A stretch of DNA of 64,000 bases. Origin: Aquila chrysaetos chrysaetos. Taxonomy: Eukaryota > Chordata > Aves > Accipitriformes > Accipitridae. The position numbers and the translations under genes are program-made. This document shows, piece after piece, positions 12,078 to 25,450 of the stretch; position 1 is the first letter of the stretch; every line of letters starts with the position of its first letter. The stretch spans positions 55,148,224-55,212,223 of the forward strand of contig NC_044004.1 in NCBI RefSeq assembly GCF_900496995.4, read 5' to 3'. The notes under the pieces were generated by a model. It ran no database searches, was not told the DNA's origin, and worked only from the letters and a program-made list of their open reading frames with translations.

Positions 12078-15000
12078 CTAGAGCACAGAGAAATGTTAGT
12101 CTTTTAAAAATCACTCATTTTAAATTGTCTTTTATAGTCTTAATTCATATGAATCCTGTTAACATTAGAACTAATGATATGAAGTCAATTTCAGAGCATA
12201 CTACTGGTTTCACATACTCTCTACATATCAGGCAAGTTTTACACTATATTTTAAAATGAAGAGCACACATTATATTAATAAAACATTAAATAATGAAACT
12301 CTTGAAAATGAAACAACCATGGTTATTACAAAAACAGCAACTTAGTCATATTTCTCAACTTGCACATTTTATAGAGAACATTTATGCAATAGTTGCAAAA
12401 GTAAACACCTACTACAAAAAACAGGAAAGGTCAAAAACATTGATGACAAAAAACCTCCAAATTTCATTTTAACATTTGTAGCTTCACTCTTGAAATTATT
12501 TAATGTTATACTAACAATACAAGAATAATCTATTTGAATTTCTGTAAAAGATTATAGAAAGCACTTCTTGCAGGTTATAATATGTACATTGCTACAAAGT
12601 ATGATAGATACAATATAAGCATTTTAAAACATACACCCAGACAGTCATTTCCACCAAGTCTAACATCAGAAATGTGTTTGATTCCAGTTTCCTGAAATCT
12701 AATTCAAGGAAACACAGAAGAACATGTATAAGTCTCAGTGACTTAAACTCTATTTTGTGTTGTTATAATGCGAGGCTCAAACTCCAAAAGGAAAATTGCT
12801 GAAGATGCCTGCGCTGAGATGCCAGCGTATCACCGGTATTGAGGAAAAGAAGCAGGCAGGCACCGAATTGTACATACATTCTTAAATTTCAACTTCAGTG
12901 CTAAGTGAATATGAGCTTAACTGAACTGGGATGATTTCATGAATGAAGGTGTTAATGCACCTTTAACTGTCTGCCTTTAGATCTACGTGACAACAGTAAT
13001 ACTGCAGGACTTCCAATATCCAGTGCCACATATACAGAATTTGTCACAAGAATTGGTGTACGACATAAAAAGTTGCTCCTAAGAAAAAAAAAAAAATACC
13101 CACCAAAAAAAAAACCACAACAGGACAAAAAGAAGCCCTAGGATCAGGAGAGACAAGTCTAAGTGATTGGCTAGAACTCAGAAGCTCTTTCCAAAAAGCT
13201 AGAATCCATGATGTTAGCAGAGAAAAGAGGAAGTACTCCTGCGGGTGCTGAACCAGCCACAGGTATACAATTGCTGGAGGGAAGGGTGTAGTTGATTTAG
13301 AAGCGTGTATCTTCCCTTATTTATACTCTTTTACTACTCACAACTTTTATGCAACTTTTTTTTTTCCTTCCAAGAAGTTTGCATACAAAGATCTTAATGA
13401 AGAAAGAACAAAAACCAGTAATGCTGAGATTACCTCTTGTGAAAAATACTTTTAAATTTTGAAGTAATTTTATAATGTTGAATAATATCTCCCAATATTG
13501 AAAATTTAAAATGTTAACTGCAAACATTTTATTCTTTTTAATTCTTTAGGCATATTTTTGGCTTAAAGAGATTTTTACATTAAGGCTCAGAACTTCTTAG
13601 CAGTCTACTTCAATCAGTCAGTAGAATCTGATACCTATGCATATGCACGTTAGTTAAACGTGTATGCTCTGTTGTCCTGAAAGGCTAAGTAAAAATTTTT
13701 CAAAATGAAGACAGGAATTATCAATCTTTGCTAGCAACAGGTTTTATAATATAGGCCTGCAAACATTAATTACCTTCAGTGTACTGTTCTGCCCTTTATT
13801 AAACAAGTGTCATCTCTAAATATATCTACAATTAATTGTCATGATAATATAAGTGAGTGGTTTAGTTTGGCTGATTAAAATCTGGAAGCAACTTACTTGT
13901 TTCCATTTTTGCAATGTTCAGAAAAATCTATCTCAGCAGCTAATCTATTTGGCAAAACACATCCTTTTGCCTTTTAGGAGGATTCTCAGATGGTCACATA
14001 ATATATTTGCTAACAGAGAATCTGAGAGAGAATGAATGGTGGAACACCTTAACCACCTGCCAATTGAAGAAAGCAGTAATTAATCATTGCAATTTAATTC
14101 TTTTTATTTCTTAGCAAAATTTTATATCTTTGTCTAAATAAAAGTCAGGAAATGTATTTTTTCCTTCTACAAAATGTTATAAAGTAAAATGTACAGAAAA
14201 CGGAGGAGTACATTTAAAAATTGATTTTATTGTGTAAAAACATACTTGAATGAATAATAGAACATTTACAGATACTGTAAGCAGAAAGCAGTACCAAGCA
14301 TTCTGTAAAACCAAAAGTATGGCATAAAAGTACCAACTGTTACACCAGACAATGTGCTATTACATTTTATCATTGTCAGGGTAGTTGAAAAGACCACAAT
14401 TAATTCTTTTCTACAAACGGAGGTGTGATTATCACCTAGTGAAGTTTCTCTTTGAGTAGATGTGTTGACGTGTATTTCTATAAAATTGAAGGGAGTCCCT
14501 AGATGCATCTTCTGGCTGAAAAATAATCTGCTCTTGACCAAGAACTCTTCAAAGAAAAGCACAGGTGACAATGCTAGCCAATTCTGTGTTCTGCAAGACT
14601 GGTAAACTTTGCTTATTTTCTTCTCTCTTCCTTAAAATTACTTTATGAGAAACACATTGAATCGTGTATCAGGCTATTTGTAGCCATACTTCAAAACTGC
14701 AGAAAGATTATTCTATGTTAAAATCTAAATGCATGATTTATTACAGGGAATCTGTAACAGATAAAACAGGAGGTAAAGGAATTTAATATAGACTTAAAGA
14801 GGACTTAAGTGCTAATCATGGAACTGTGCTGTAAAGGGAAGTAAACTTTATTATGGCTCTTTTTCTAACTCGGGCACCAGAACAAAAAATACAGCCTAAC
14901 AGAGTAGCTGAAGTAATAGGATCCTAGCTGCTAGATCTAGAGGTCAATATTCCAACAAGGGATATTTTGTTACACATGCAAGCATACAAAAGCTAGTAAA

Positions 15001-15120
15001 AAGTTATACTGCAGTACCACAGAGAGCTAAATTATTAATACAAAGAACAACTCATTCAAGAAATGTCTACACTGGGGATACATGTGTTTCTACACTTTGG
15101 GGTCAAAGCACATTCCTTAC

Positions 15121-15175
15121 CTGCATGCCGATTCCTCATCCTGATGGGACTGGGTACGAACCATCATCCCAGTTT
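15121..15175 (-). pseudogene. STPG2: short candidate STPG2 exon
   Basis: A 55-nt minus-strand segment lies between acceptor ttttcccatccacag and donor GCAG/GTAAGG. Only one frame is open: TGMMVRTQSHQDEESAC. The previous exon (18.5 kb) ends in phase 1 with G in its second frame, and the two leading A residues here complete a GAA codon, so the exons join in phase. The text could correspond to the FGSSVPRT region of STPG2, but the similarity is slight. The splice sites and phase are better evidence than the protein match. Confidence 0.5.
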
Positions 15176-16843
15176 CTGTGGATGGGAAAACTTGGTATGA
15201 AAGGGAGCAATGGTCATATTTTTAATGAGCAGAGAATGAGAATCCCCTCAGACATCAGCAGTGTAGCACAAATTTAACCCCTAAACAATAGAGCATTTAC
15301 TGATTAAGTGTGGCAAGTGGAAAGGGACCAAACACACTCCAACCTCCAGATTTATTCTTTTATAGCAGCTTAAACTTTGTAGGAAATAGATGTTTATGTT
15401 GAATATTGAGGTAAAAATTTGTGCTAGTTTTAAGGCTCTTCTTACCGCTAAAGAGGATACATGGGGTTATTGTAAATATATATCATGCTCTAGGTTTTTA
15501 AAAATTGTTAATTATCCCAATTACTGTGATCTTTATCTTACCTTCCTAACTCATCCACTTTCTAATCACATTTCTCACATTTTAGCATGTTAAACTATGT
15601 CTTTGTATTCTATACTTGAATCAAATTAGATTTAAGTATTGAAATAGCAGCAATGATGAATGAGCATGGTACTCTTAGAATTTAGGGCAGAAGGACTAAC
15701 AATTTAAGTTTATATATCTAAAAAACAATAGGCTATTCATCTCTAAATATAATCAGATGATAATATGCTTTCAGCTGTGATTCAACATAAACACGGAACT
15801 CACAATGGAACTTTATAATGCTTAGAATTAATCACGTTCTTAAATGCTTCCCTTCAGTAGATGATGATTTAGACAGAACCAGGTTGCAATATAAGACTGT
15901 ATCACACATTATGTAAGTACTGAATAACATGTTTTAAAGGGATTATTATTTTGAAGTAGAGGTAGGGAAGTTGTGACAAAGAACAGGAAGACTATTCAAT
16001 AAAAATATAAGTAGGAAAGCTGAAGGGCCTCAGAACTTTTTATTCCAAAAACAAGTAGTAGAATGTCTAATACACCACCAGTCTCTTTTTTTTTACCATT
16101 TCTCCTCCAACATTTAAGTAACTTCATAGCTTGTCCTTTTAACTGCACAGAACAACCCAGATTTAATACCATTGTGAGTAAAATATGTTCTGCTTTATAT
16201 GGCAAAAAGTGTCAAAACTTATTTGTTTTGCCTTTAAACTCATCATTTCTACAAAAGAGCAAAAATGTAAATTCAGGAACAAAAGTGTAGATATATTTAT
16301 CTGGGCATAGTCAGTACCTAGCTCTCTTTTCATTAGATAGTTCTCTTGCTCACTAAATACAGATAATTCTTCAAAACATATTACTCATTGGGAAAAAAAT
16401 AAAATTACTTCCAGAATTTTCAGGCGTTTTTCATCTTCTTTACTTTCTTTTTAAAGACATATTTTTTTAAAGTTACCTGATAATCAGTAGGGTCAGGAAT
16501 ACAAAAATCTTGCTTTTCCAAAACATGTAAACATCAAGGAGCCAAAGATCCAAATACTACTGCCCTTACACATGCCAAATAGATATATTTTTTTTTAACT
16601 TTCATTTGCAGTGCTATGGGGATTTCACCATTGGGCTACAATGACCATTTAAGTGCTGAATCAGGTATTTCATGGTGTGAAATCTGTCTAGAGGTAAAAA
16701 GGCTTTTTTGCTGTAAGTGATTTCAGAGTTACACTAAACATCATTGGTCCAAGCCTAATATGGGTTGCCCTCCTCTTTTTCTTTATGGTCTGAAAAGGTA
16801 ATTCTTCTGGAAATCTCCCTATCCCCCTTTTTCTTTTCTCTCT

Positions 16844-16846
<3 letters not shown>

Positions 16847-16884
<38 letters not shown>
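16847..16884. repeat. poly-T tract, 38 T
   Basis: An uninterrupted run of 38 T preceded by a short TC repeat. It creates phenylalanine-rich false frames on the plus strand. Confidence 0.95.
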
Positions 16885-16885
<1 letters not shown>

Positions 16886-17411
16886 ATAGAGGGGAAACTA
16901 CTGTACAGACTCACATAACAATGGAGATTTTACTTTGTACTGAAGTAGGCTTATACAAGAGGAAGCTAATAAAAGATTTGGACTGATAGCAGGGAAGCAA
17001 ATTGTACTGAGTAATCTCTGATGACAGTGTTTAGAATTGGGGCATCTAATGAGATGCACAGTTACATTCAACAGAAGAGGACAAGCAGAAGGCTTCTGGG
17101 TGTACTTTAAAGGCTTGCTAGTAAGGAGTTGACATGTGAGCTGAAAAGCTATTTCAAAATTAACATCTGTCAACAGCAAAGGAGAGAGGAGTTAAGACTG
17201 TATCCTCAGCAACACTGGAAAATATAAAAAGAATGAGTATCACCTTCTGAGTAATGTCCTTAACATTATTCAGAAGAATCAGACAAGGGCTTTTATGTCA
17301 AAAACTTGAATACATGGTAACATGGTATCTTGAGCCTCTGTAGTTACTATCAGCACACACACACCCAAAAAGTCTCAGAACACTCACCCCAAAGTATGGT
17401 GGGGTATGGGG

Positions 17412-17437
17412 AAAAAAAAAAAAAAAAAAAAAAAAAA
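17412..17437. repeat. poly-A tract, 26 A
   Basis: A run of 26 A, 527 bp after the 38-T run and complementary to it. Confidence 0.95.
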
Positions 17438-17650
17438 TCTTCTGTCCAGTCTCTTAATTTAATGGCTCCAGCTTGTTCATGCAGTTCAGCACGGAAAACG
17501 TAAAAGGTTCCAAGGGCAATACCTCTCATTCTGACTGATCAGGGTCTGCAACCAGGTGTGTGGTGAGATCTGAGGATGACATTGTGGTGTCATTCAGAAG
17601 GTATTTCAGTGCAGGGTGTAAATGGCAGATAAAATAGTGGTAAGACACAC

Positions 17651-17688
17651 ATAATTTACATAGATGTAAATATAATTTACATAGATGT
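17651..17688. repeat. 21-bp-period tandem duplication
   Basis: ATAATTTACATAGATGT occurs at 17651-17667 and again at 17672-17688, a local tandem duplication. Confidence 0.85.
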
Positions 17689-18509
17689 TGCACAGGCAAC
17701 TGGCCTGCAAGTCAGTGGATAAAACACAACCACTACATTTGTCAAGCAGAGCAAAAAGTGAGCTTCAAGGAAACCAGAGTTGCAAATGATTCATGACACA
17801 TGAGCACTTGAGGACAAAACAGAGAAGCAAATGCAAAAAAGCTACAGAGGGCACTAAGTCTCTGTTCAACACAGTGACTGGTCGCAACAGATGACCAAAA
17901 AGAACTGGTATGCCACCAAGTACCATTGACTTTACATCATCATGCACCAACCACAAAAGAGCATGCTATGGGAATGTGTCTTTTAGGGATGCATTCTACC
18001 ACTTGCCCTTCCATCCACATACCACTACTAAACTCGTGTGAGATACAATCTTGCCAGCAGAGTGAAAGCATAATTCACTATTCATGTATTCACTTACGTA
18101 AAATCACGCTTTCCATATTTAGATTGCATCTTCGGTATTTTGTTGATAGTTAGCAATAGAGCTTGTATTTTAGAGACATAGCCTTATTTAATAGCCTCAA
18201 AAGGGGAAAAAGAAGAAATCCAGCATCCACAGATACTATTCATATTGCTTCTTCATTAGGTAGCAATCCTATAAATGAGGCAAACCAAACATGCTATTAT
18301 AAATCAATTTGCATAGATAAATAAGTGTTCATATTTCCTAGAAACCCAAATTAATGGTGAATTAGAAACTATATCTGCATTCCTTTGGCCAAAATCCAAT
18401 TTGTACTTTTTTTCTAATTCTTAGAGTATTTTCATTTCAAATTAATTTTTTATTTACTGTATTTTCAATTACAAGATTAAATACTAATGTCCTAGAATAT
18501 CAGTCTTAC

Positions 18510-18719
18510 CAATATTAGGTTGTGTACCCTGAATACCAGCAGTATTTGGATTAACTGCAAACCCAGTGTTTTTTCTAGCTTGCAGTCTTGAGTAAATCGA
18601 ACAGCAGTTTGACCAAATAGAATCTTTTTCATTGCTCATGTTTTGTAGGACCCGAGAGCTGTGTGTGGTTCATTATATGTGCCAGGAGCTGGTGCCATTG
18701 ATTTCTCAGGTGGAAATCT
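18510..18719 (-). pseudogene. STPG2: STPG2 exon remnant (APAPGTYNE...FGQTAVRF), TGA and frameshift
   Basis: The minus-strand exon has a good acceptor (cttgtgcttcactag) and a strong donor (TTG/GTAAGA), 210 nt. It reads RFPPEKSMAPAPGTYNEPHT, then ALGSYKT and TGA, then AMKKILFGQTAVRFTQDC. STPG2 has a PAPGxYN repeat followed by an FGQTAxRF block in the same spacing. The PGPGFY repeat expected next is not readable in this frame. A second frame is open from about 18677 to the donor and gives NPNTAGIQGTQPNI at its end, and only this second frame is in phase with the 15.1 kb exon. So there is at least one stop and one frame change. Confidence 0.85.
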
Positions 18720-19290
18720 CTAGTGAAGCACAAGGGGACAAAATATGCCAATGACAGCCTACAGCACATTCAGAAACTACATAAACAGAAAGTGCTTACA
18801 TCAGTACAGTACGTTTACAGTATTCTTTCTTTCTCTTTTAATAAATTCAGACACAGTGGCAGCTACCAGCTTAAATCTTTCCAGTCACATAGGAGTGATT
18901 TTCAACCATGTACTAACAGCAAGCATTAACACCACTTGATTGTGCAAAATACTTTGCATGTATGTGCACAAATACATAGCCATATGAATACCTGAAAATA
19001 TGCAAAATGTTTATTCAGTTAACCCATGCATTAGTGGTATAGCTACAGACATTTTCAAAGACATGCCTGCCTTTGAAAAATTATGCCGTCCATTTGCAAT
19101 TTAGATCACTGCTGTCTCAATACGTGGTGTATATTGAATACAAACAACATTGCCAAAATGAAAGTATTTTTATACTCAGATACTTAAATACCACAAGCCA
19201 ACTAGTACACATAGCAAAACAATGAAGGGATGAAGGACTGTAAATTTACTGTAAATATATTTTAGGGGAAAAAATGTCAGCTTTGTGGAC

Positions 19291-19886
19291 TGTCATGGTT
19301 TAACCCCAGCCAGCAACAAAGTACCACGCAGCTGCTCACTCACCTCCCTTACAACGGGATGGGGGAAAGAATCGGAAGAGTAGAAGTGAGAAAACTCGTG
19401 GGCTGAGATAAAGACAGTTTAATAGGTAAAGCAAAAGCCGCGCACACAAGCAAAGCAAAACAAGGAATTCATTCACCACTTCCCATGGGCAGGCAGGTGT
19501 TCAGCCATCTCCAGGAAAGCAGGGCTCCATCACGCGGAACGGTTACTTGGGAAGACAAACGCCATCACTCCGAACGTCCCCCCCTTCCTTCTTCTTCCCC
19601 CAGCTTTATCTGCTGAGCACAATGTCATATGGTCTGGGATATCCCTTTGGTCAGTTGGGGTCAGCTGTCCCAGCTGTGTCCCCTCCCAACTTCTTGTGCC
19701 CCCCCAGCCTCCTCGCTGGTGTGGTGGGGTGAGAAGCAGAAAAGGCCTTGGCTCTGGGTAAGCCCTGCTCAGCAGTAACGAAAACATGCCTGTGTTATCA
19801 ACACTGTTTCCAGCACAAATCCAAAACATAGCCCCAGCCAAAATACTATGAAGAAAATTAACTCTATCCCAGCCAAAACCAGCACA
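19291..19886 (-). mobile_element. solo LTR, avian ERV family 2, copy 1
   Basis: A 596-bp element running from TGTCATGGTTTAACCCC to AAAACCAGCACA on the plus strand, so the LTR reads TGTGCTGGTTTTGG... on the minus strand. GGAC flanks both sides (19287-19290 and 19887-19890), a possible 4-bp target duplication. It is the same family as the 30.6 kb copy, in the opposite direction. No internal retroviral genes adjoin it. It sits in the intron between the 21.5 and 18.6 kb STPG2 exons. Confidence 0.85.
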
Positions 19887-20341
19887 GGACATAAGTTGTG
19901 CAATGCCAGTTGGCCTTGGTGCCTGAGATTTATCGTTGGCATGGAGCAGAGTCCCTGGCTAACTGAATTTAATATAGTTAGATGTAAACTAAGCAAAAAA
20001 AAGTCTCACTGAAAGTCAATGTATTCCTAAGTCATATGACTTTTAAAGTCCTACTCAAAACACGTGACAACTAATATTCCTCCATTAAATCATTTTTCAG
20101 TCACCAATACAAACGTCAAATTTACCTACATTGACTTGTGCTCACCACCACAGAAAAAAACAGGTAAAACAATTTAGGTATGCAGACTTGGGTTTAGACT
20201 GATTCACTTGCATATTCAACCTTGCTTTTTTTTCCCTCGTGTTTTATTTTCAAGAAATAAAAGCTTCTGAAGTATAAAGCAGCGGGGGGGCCCTTCAGAG
20301 TTGCTAAAATATAAACTATTCAAAGCCTGCTTCTATATAAC

Positions 20342-20374
20342 ATAATCTATGTCACAGATTACGACATAGATTAT
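20342..20374. repeat. perfect 12-bp inverted repeat with 9-nt loop
   Basis: ATAATCTATGTC (20342-20353) is exactly complementary to GACATAGATTAT (20363-20374) around a 9-nt spacer. It could form a hairpin; nothing links it to a function. Confidence 0.9.
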
Positions 20375-20904
20375 TTGGGAATTGAAAAATTAAAATCAAC
20401 AAAGTAAAAATCATACAGAAAATTTTAGTTGAATATAAATTGTGCAAAAAGAAGAAACTGCCTTGATGGCCTGATAACCCAAACCAGTAACTTTCTGAAG
20501 AGAAACTTCCTGAAAGTGTTTAAGAAAAGCCAGACTTATGCTTATCCAGCTATAATTTCAGAATACATTATTACTGAGTAAGAATAAAAAAAACCCAGAA
20601 AGATAATCTAATTCAGAGAGACAAAATTAGTTTTTGTCTCAAAAACTTGGGCAAATATCTTCATGCTGCTGAAGATAAATACAGATGGGAGGAAAAATAG
20701 GCCTTTAATAAAATAACAAGGAAAGACAGATGGGAACGAAAGGTTTGTTCTAACCTGTACTCCAGCATATGCATATTGCCAGCTTCATATTTGCTGAGTA
20801 TTTCCTGATAATTTTAAAAATCAGTTTTCACATTTAGTCATGGAGTGGTGAAAAATGTCACCTTGGATCACTAGCAACTGAAAGCCATTAGTTAGTTTGG
20901 TGAC

Positions 20905-20935
20905 ACACATACACACACACACATATATATATAAA
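20905..20935. repeat. (CA)n-(TA)n microsatellite
   Basis: A short run of CA dinucleotides passing directly into TA dinucleotides. Confidence 0.9.
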
Positions 20936-21480
20936 TTAAAGATACTTTTAAACACCTTTTGTGCTTCAGAAAGGGAGTAAACACCTCAGACATGATGAAA
21001 TCCAGCACCTGACCTACAGTTCAGTGAATATCTCCTTTGAATATGCAGCAATACCCACTATAAGTGCACACACCGTACATGTTGCATTGGTTTACATACC
21101 CAAAAGCAATTTCACTTATTTCTGCCATCATGCTTTCAGAGCACACACCTAAGTATTATGCATTAACTGAACAAAATTTATAACCACTGAAATGCCTGTG
21201 AAACCTCCTCCATGCATTGCAGGTGGAATAACACGAGATTCAAATTTCTCATTTACATGAGAGTTTTGAAGCGTATACATGAACCCACACATTTGGTCCA
21301 CAAATACTTTTATGTCCGAGTTGTATTCATATAGATCACATAAACATCAACAGTTAGACTAAACAATGCAAAACCACACAGAAACAATTAAGCAGTCACA
21401 GAACACTACAATTATTATTTCTTGACAGTTATCTTACTGTTGTATTATTCAGGTTATTAAAATTCAGGTTATTATAATAC

Positions 21481-21580
21481 TTAAGAGTGAAGAAAGAAAA
21501 ACACGTATGGCTTAGTTTGAACTGTTTTCCCTCTTCTGAAACCGACTTTTCATTTCATATTGCCCAGGTCCCAGAAAACC
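21481..21580 (-). pseudogene. STPG2: STPG2 exon remnant (GPGQYE repeat), frameshift and stop
   Basis: Minus-strand acceptor atatttttgtcag, about 100 nt, with a weak donor (TTAA/GTATTA). One frame reads GFLGPGQYEMKSRFQKREN, then SSN and TAA. It matches the GVPGPGKYEIKSQF repeat of STPG2. The previous exon ends in phase 1 with a G, which would put the start of this exon in another frame, so a one-base insertion within the first dozen bases is implied. After the TAA a different frame gives YVFFFLHS, similar to the SFIFFSE end of the family exon. The intron to the 46.0 kb exon is about 24 kb and holds two LTRs. Confidence 0.8.
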
Positions 21581-24500
21581 CTGACAAAAATATAACTAAT
21601 GTCATAAATGTCTACATATATAAGTAAAACAACACTTGCTTAATGTATGTATAAACTTCATGTGAAGTTAAAAGTGAACCCATCCACACATTTCATTTTA
21701 AGGTAAATATAAATGAACTACTAACCAGTCAATGGCAGGATGTGGGGGCATATGGAGTCTTGAGATCTCTCCAAGATCTTACAAAAGCATATTTCATGAT
21801 TATGTTATTCTCTAAAGGAGCTTAGTACCTTTGCCCCAGGCAATAACTACCTTCCCAACACACTAAAAGTTTTAAGTATGTTATCAAGTAAACCACTTGT
21901 GCATTTCATTGTTTACAAATATAACCACAAAACTACTATTAAGTTTTACTTATTAAAATTTTCCAGTTTGTGGTTTTTTTGACTCCCTTGTTTGAACACT
22001 TTACAGCAAAACTAAGGTTTAATGGAAAGCTCTAAGGCTTTGCCACATTTTCTCCATAGTTCAGAGCACTCAAATGAGGTATCATGCTTCATAGTGAAGA
22101 CAGAAATCTACTACACGATTCTACATGAACCAAGACAATAACTTGGAAATTTTTGCTCATGCAAGATTTGTATTAAAGACTACATATAGCTTGCATGAGT
22201 CTGTTTTGCTTTGGAGAAAACAAGACCAGAACTTGTGAAACATGATAAACCTGCAGAAGAGCACTGCTTGTTTTGTTAGAATATAAACACAACAAAATAA
22301 ATTAATAATAAATCTCTATACTGGAACATCAAATAAAAGGACGATTTTTCTAGCCACCTCTACGCTACATGACAATACAAATTCCTGCAATACCAAATTG
22401 TATTTTGTGAGGTAATTTATAGAAAAAAAATTGTGCAGCACAGGTAGAATAAATTAATCCAAAATTATTTCACATTTAACAACCCACGTCTGTCTTGCAT
22501 GTTGACAAGGTATTAGCACATGCAGAGGTTTCTAAACCATTGCTGTTTTCATCACTATTTTCTGAGTCTACAGAAGTGAGAGCATAAACACAAGTGTTTC
22601 CTCTCACACAAGAAGTATGATAAATTGTATTTAAGTACAATTTTAAGTAAACGCTGGTTGTTTAAACTACTTTTGGTATGGATTTTATACCAACTCAGCA
22701 TTTTCTTAAATTACTATAGTATTGTATATTCAATAACAGGAAAGATTGCTATTAGAATACAACACGCTAGTGGTTTTTTGTAACCTGTAAATGGTGATTG
22801 ATTGTCTAATTCATAGTACATTCCTTCCATCTTACACAACTGCAGAGATTTTGCATCTGCAAAACTTCTTCATACAGTTGCAACACAAATTTACATTAAC
22901 CTGAGTTACCACGTAGTCTGTGTTTCAGAAAAAAGATCTGTTCTGCACAATCAAACACAGGAATTTACTAAAAATCAAACAGCTTTAGATCAAGCAAGCC
23001 TAGTACAAAGAGATCACATGGCTAAAGAAGATAGAAAACCAACTTTGGAGTTGATCCGCAATAGTAAAATGAAAGACACTGTCCTTCAAATTATGTACCT
23101 GGAATAAAAATTTTTAAAAATTCAGAGCAACACTAAGTCACAAGTATTCTATAAATTGTATACAAATTGCAACAGTACGCGTCAACAATTTTTTTAAATC
23201 TCAGAAAAGATAATATTTAATGCGGTGTTTATGCACAGAGCTGTGCTAATTTGTCTCCTCCTTAGCTTGACTGGATCATAACAGTTCTGAATCTGAATAG
23301 CAGCAAAAGAACAATATGAGATTCGTATATGCATTCCTGTCAGCCTGGCCACTCCCCTCTGTTACAAACGTCAGAGCTTGCAACTGGCATTCAAAGCCAT
23401 TTCCAGCAGCTCAAGAGGAAATATGTTTTGAAGAGACCTGAATAATGATAGTTCAATTGAGAACACTTCACATATAGTCCTAATGTGCCTGTCACTTAAA
23501 ATACTTCACATAGGTGGGATCTGAAACATTTTAACTTTTATGTTATAGAGACTCGGGTTAATAATGCACATGCAACTTTTCCACTCCATCTACAAACCTT
23601 AAGACCCATGAGGTTTCCAACTAAATATGTAAATCTATGAGAAAGTATTCCAGAAATTGTTAACATTTATTGTATAATCATTTGTCTCTTCTTTAATTTG
23701 GAGGAAAACCAATTACTAGTATTTGTAGTGAATATTAATAAGCAACATCAACTACTTATGACGATATGGGACTCTTACAATGTTCTGTCCCACACTGCAA
23801 ATATGGCAATGAAGAAAGATCAGTATCTTCATTGCTAACAAAGCCTACCCAATCACAGGATATGAAATTATGTCCGGTCTCCAAGACAGAAAGTTAACTT
23901 AGAAGGTGCAAGTAAAAAAAAAATAATAGAAACATTTTTCTTCATTTTCCAATTTGAGAAGTTTACTAGTTTTACGGACAGCAAAGCCTGTACAAGTATG
24001 TAAAACACATTGTTATATTAGACACTTAATAGGATCTCAGCCTTCTCAGGAGAAAAATGTAATTATTTCAATCAGTGATAAACACAATGTTGTAAATTAA
24101 TTCAGAAATATCGCTTACAATAAAATTCAGTTATATCAGACATTTTCCTAAATTTTAAAAATCAGCATGTTCTACTTTAGTACTATTCATTTACCATATT
24201 TTTATTCCATCTGGTAAGATCTGTTTATATTACAATAGGGTTTTTTATAAAGAGCACAGAAAACTGCTATATGCAAGTTATTCACTACAGTAGGCAAGAA
24301 TTAATTTTGTTCAGAGCAACTCTGCTATAAAAAGATATTACTACAATTAATTAAGTTTGACAGATTTTAATCATCATTCTCATATCTTTACCCTTTCATT
24401 AAACTGATATCATTATAATACAGGCTGTCCTATTGAATCATTTATCAGGAAACAGAATACTTGAACTAGCATCAGAGCATTTTGCAGTCTAGAATGGGTG

Positions 24501-25059
24501 GGAACACATATCAGACAAATTTAAGACTATTTAAGCACACAATTACATTTGTTATCAGGTATAGACTTTGAGAGAGTGTAGAAACTTTTTATTCTATGCT
24601 GTATGACATGCAAAACATTAAAAAATCTGCAAATTTTGCTTACAGCTTTTTTAGCGATTCACAGATACCTATGAATAGAATTATAATCAGTGGTAGAAAT
24701 ACAAATCAGACAGTCATACCACTGCTTTTACTTGAATGATTTTTTTTTTTTTTTTCCTTACAGAAAGCGTCACTGTATATTTTGGAAGTATTAAAACATT
24801 GAACCAGTCCAACCATGAAATATAATACATTTATTTTGTATAGCAGAAGAATCTATTGTATATTTACACTGTCTTGAATCTAAAAACCTGGAATGTCTGC
24901 ATATGGATTACTGAAGCAAATTCTTAGTAAATTCACTTCTATTTGAAAGCATTTTCATCCCTATTTTAACGAAGAAACAGGAACCCTAACATAGATTTTA
25001 ATCCTAAACTTAAGCAAAACAGGTCACTGAAACTGGTTTACAAGTTATCCACAAGACCT

Positions 25060-25450
25060 TTACTTCCTCCCCAAGAACATAAACAAATACTTCAACAAAA
25101 CACCGATCCAACATATTAAAGACAAGTATATACATAAATGCTTACAATCAGTTTGACAAAAACAGTCCCAGTGACAGACCCAGAGCTTCCAGGACTCCCA
25201 GCTCCTCCAAGTCTGGTGGGGACAGAGGAAGCCTTTGTGCCGAGGCAGTCTCTCCAAGAAGACCCTGCCGAGCAGGGATGATCTGAGATAACCTACTTCC
25301 AATCCTGTGAGGGCTTTGCAAGTCCCCAATCCCCAGCACAGCCTCACCTTGCCTGGGAGGCTGAGGAAGAAATGCAAGTCCTGCTGACAGCTTGCAAGCT
25401 CCAAGTCCATGGCTCAGTGAAGCTGCTAAGAGGTCTGGCAAGAAACGAAG
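25060..25450. other. GC-rich unclassified block
   Basis: About 390 bp clearly richer in G and C than the surrounding intron, with overlapping open frames on the minus strand (25060-25410 and 25148-25441) rich in Leu, Gly, Ser and Pro. Two frames open at once argues against coding. It does not resemble either LTR family or the CR1 blocks seen elsewhere. An unrecognised repeat or old LTR fragment is my best guess. Confidence 0.3.

Larger units (their letters stand above)
10472..18509. other. STPG2 introns and flank
   Basis: Non-coding apart from the two short exon candidates (12.0 and 15.1 kb). A modestly GC-rich patch at about 11180-11340 has no identifiable origin. The 16847 T-run and 17412 A-run lie here. 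Confidence 0.5.

Noticed and set aside
19530-19892. 120-codon minus-strand open frame and shorter partners
   Set aside because: Falls within the family-2 LTR; no retroviral protein motif is present.
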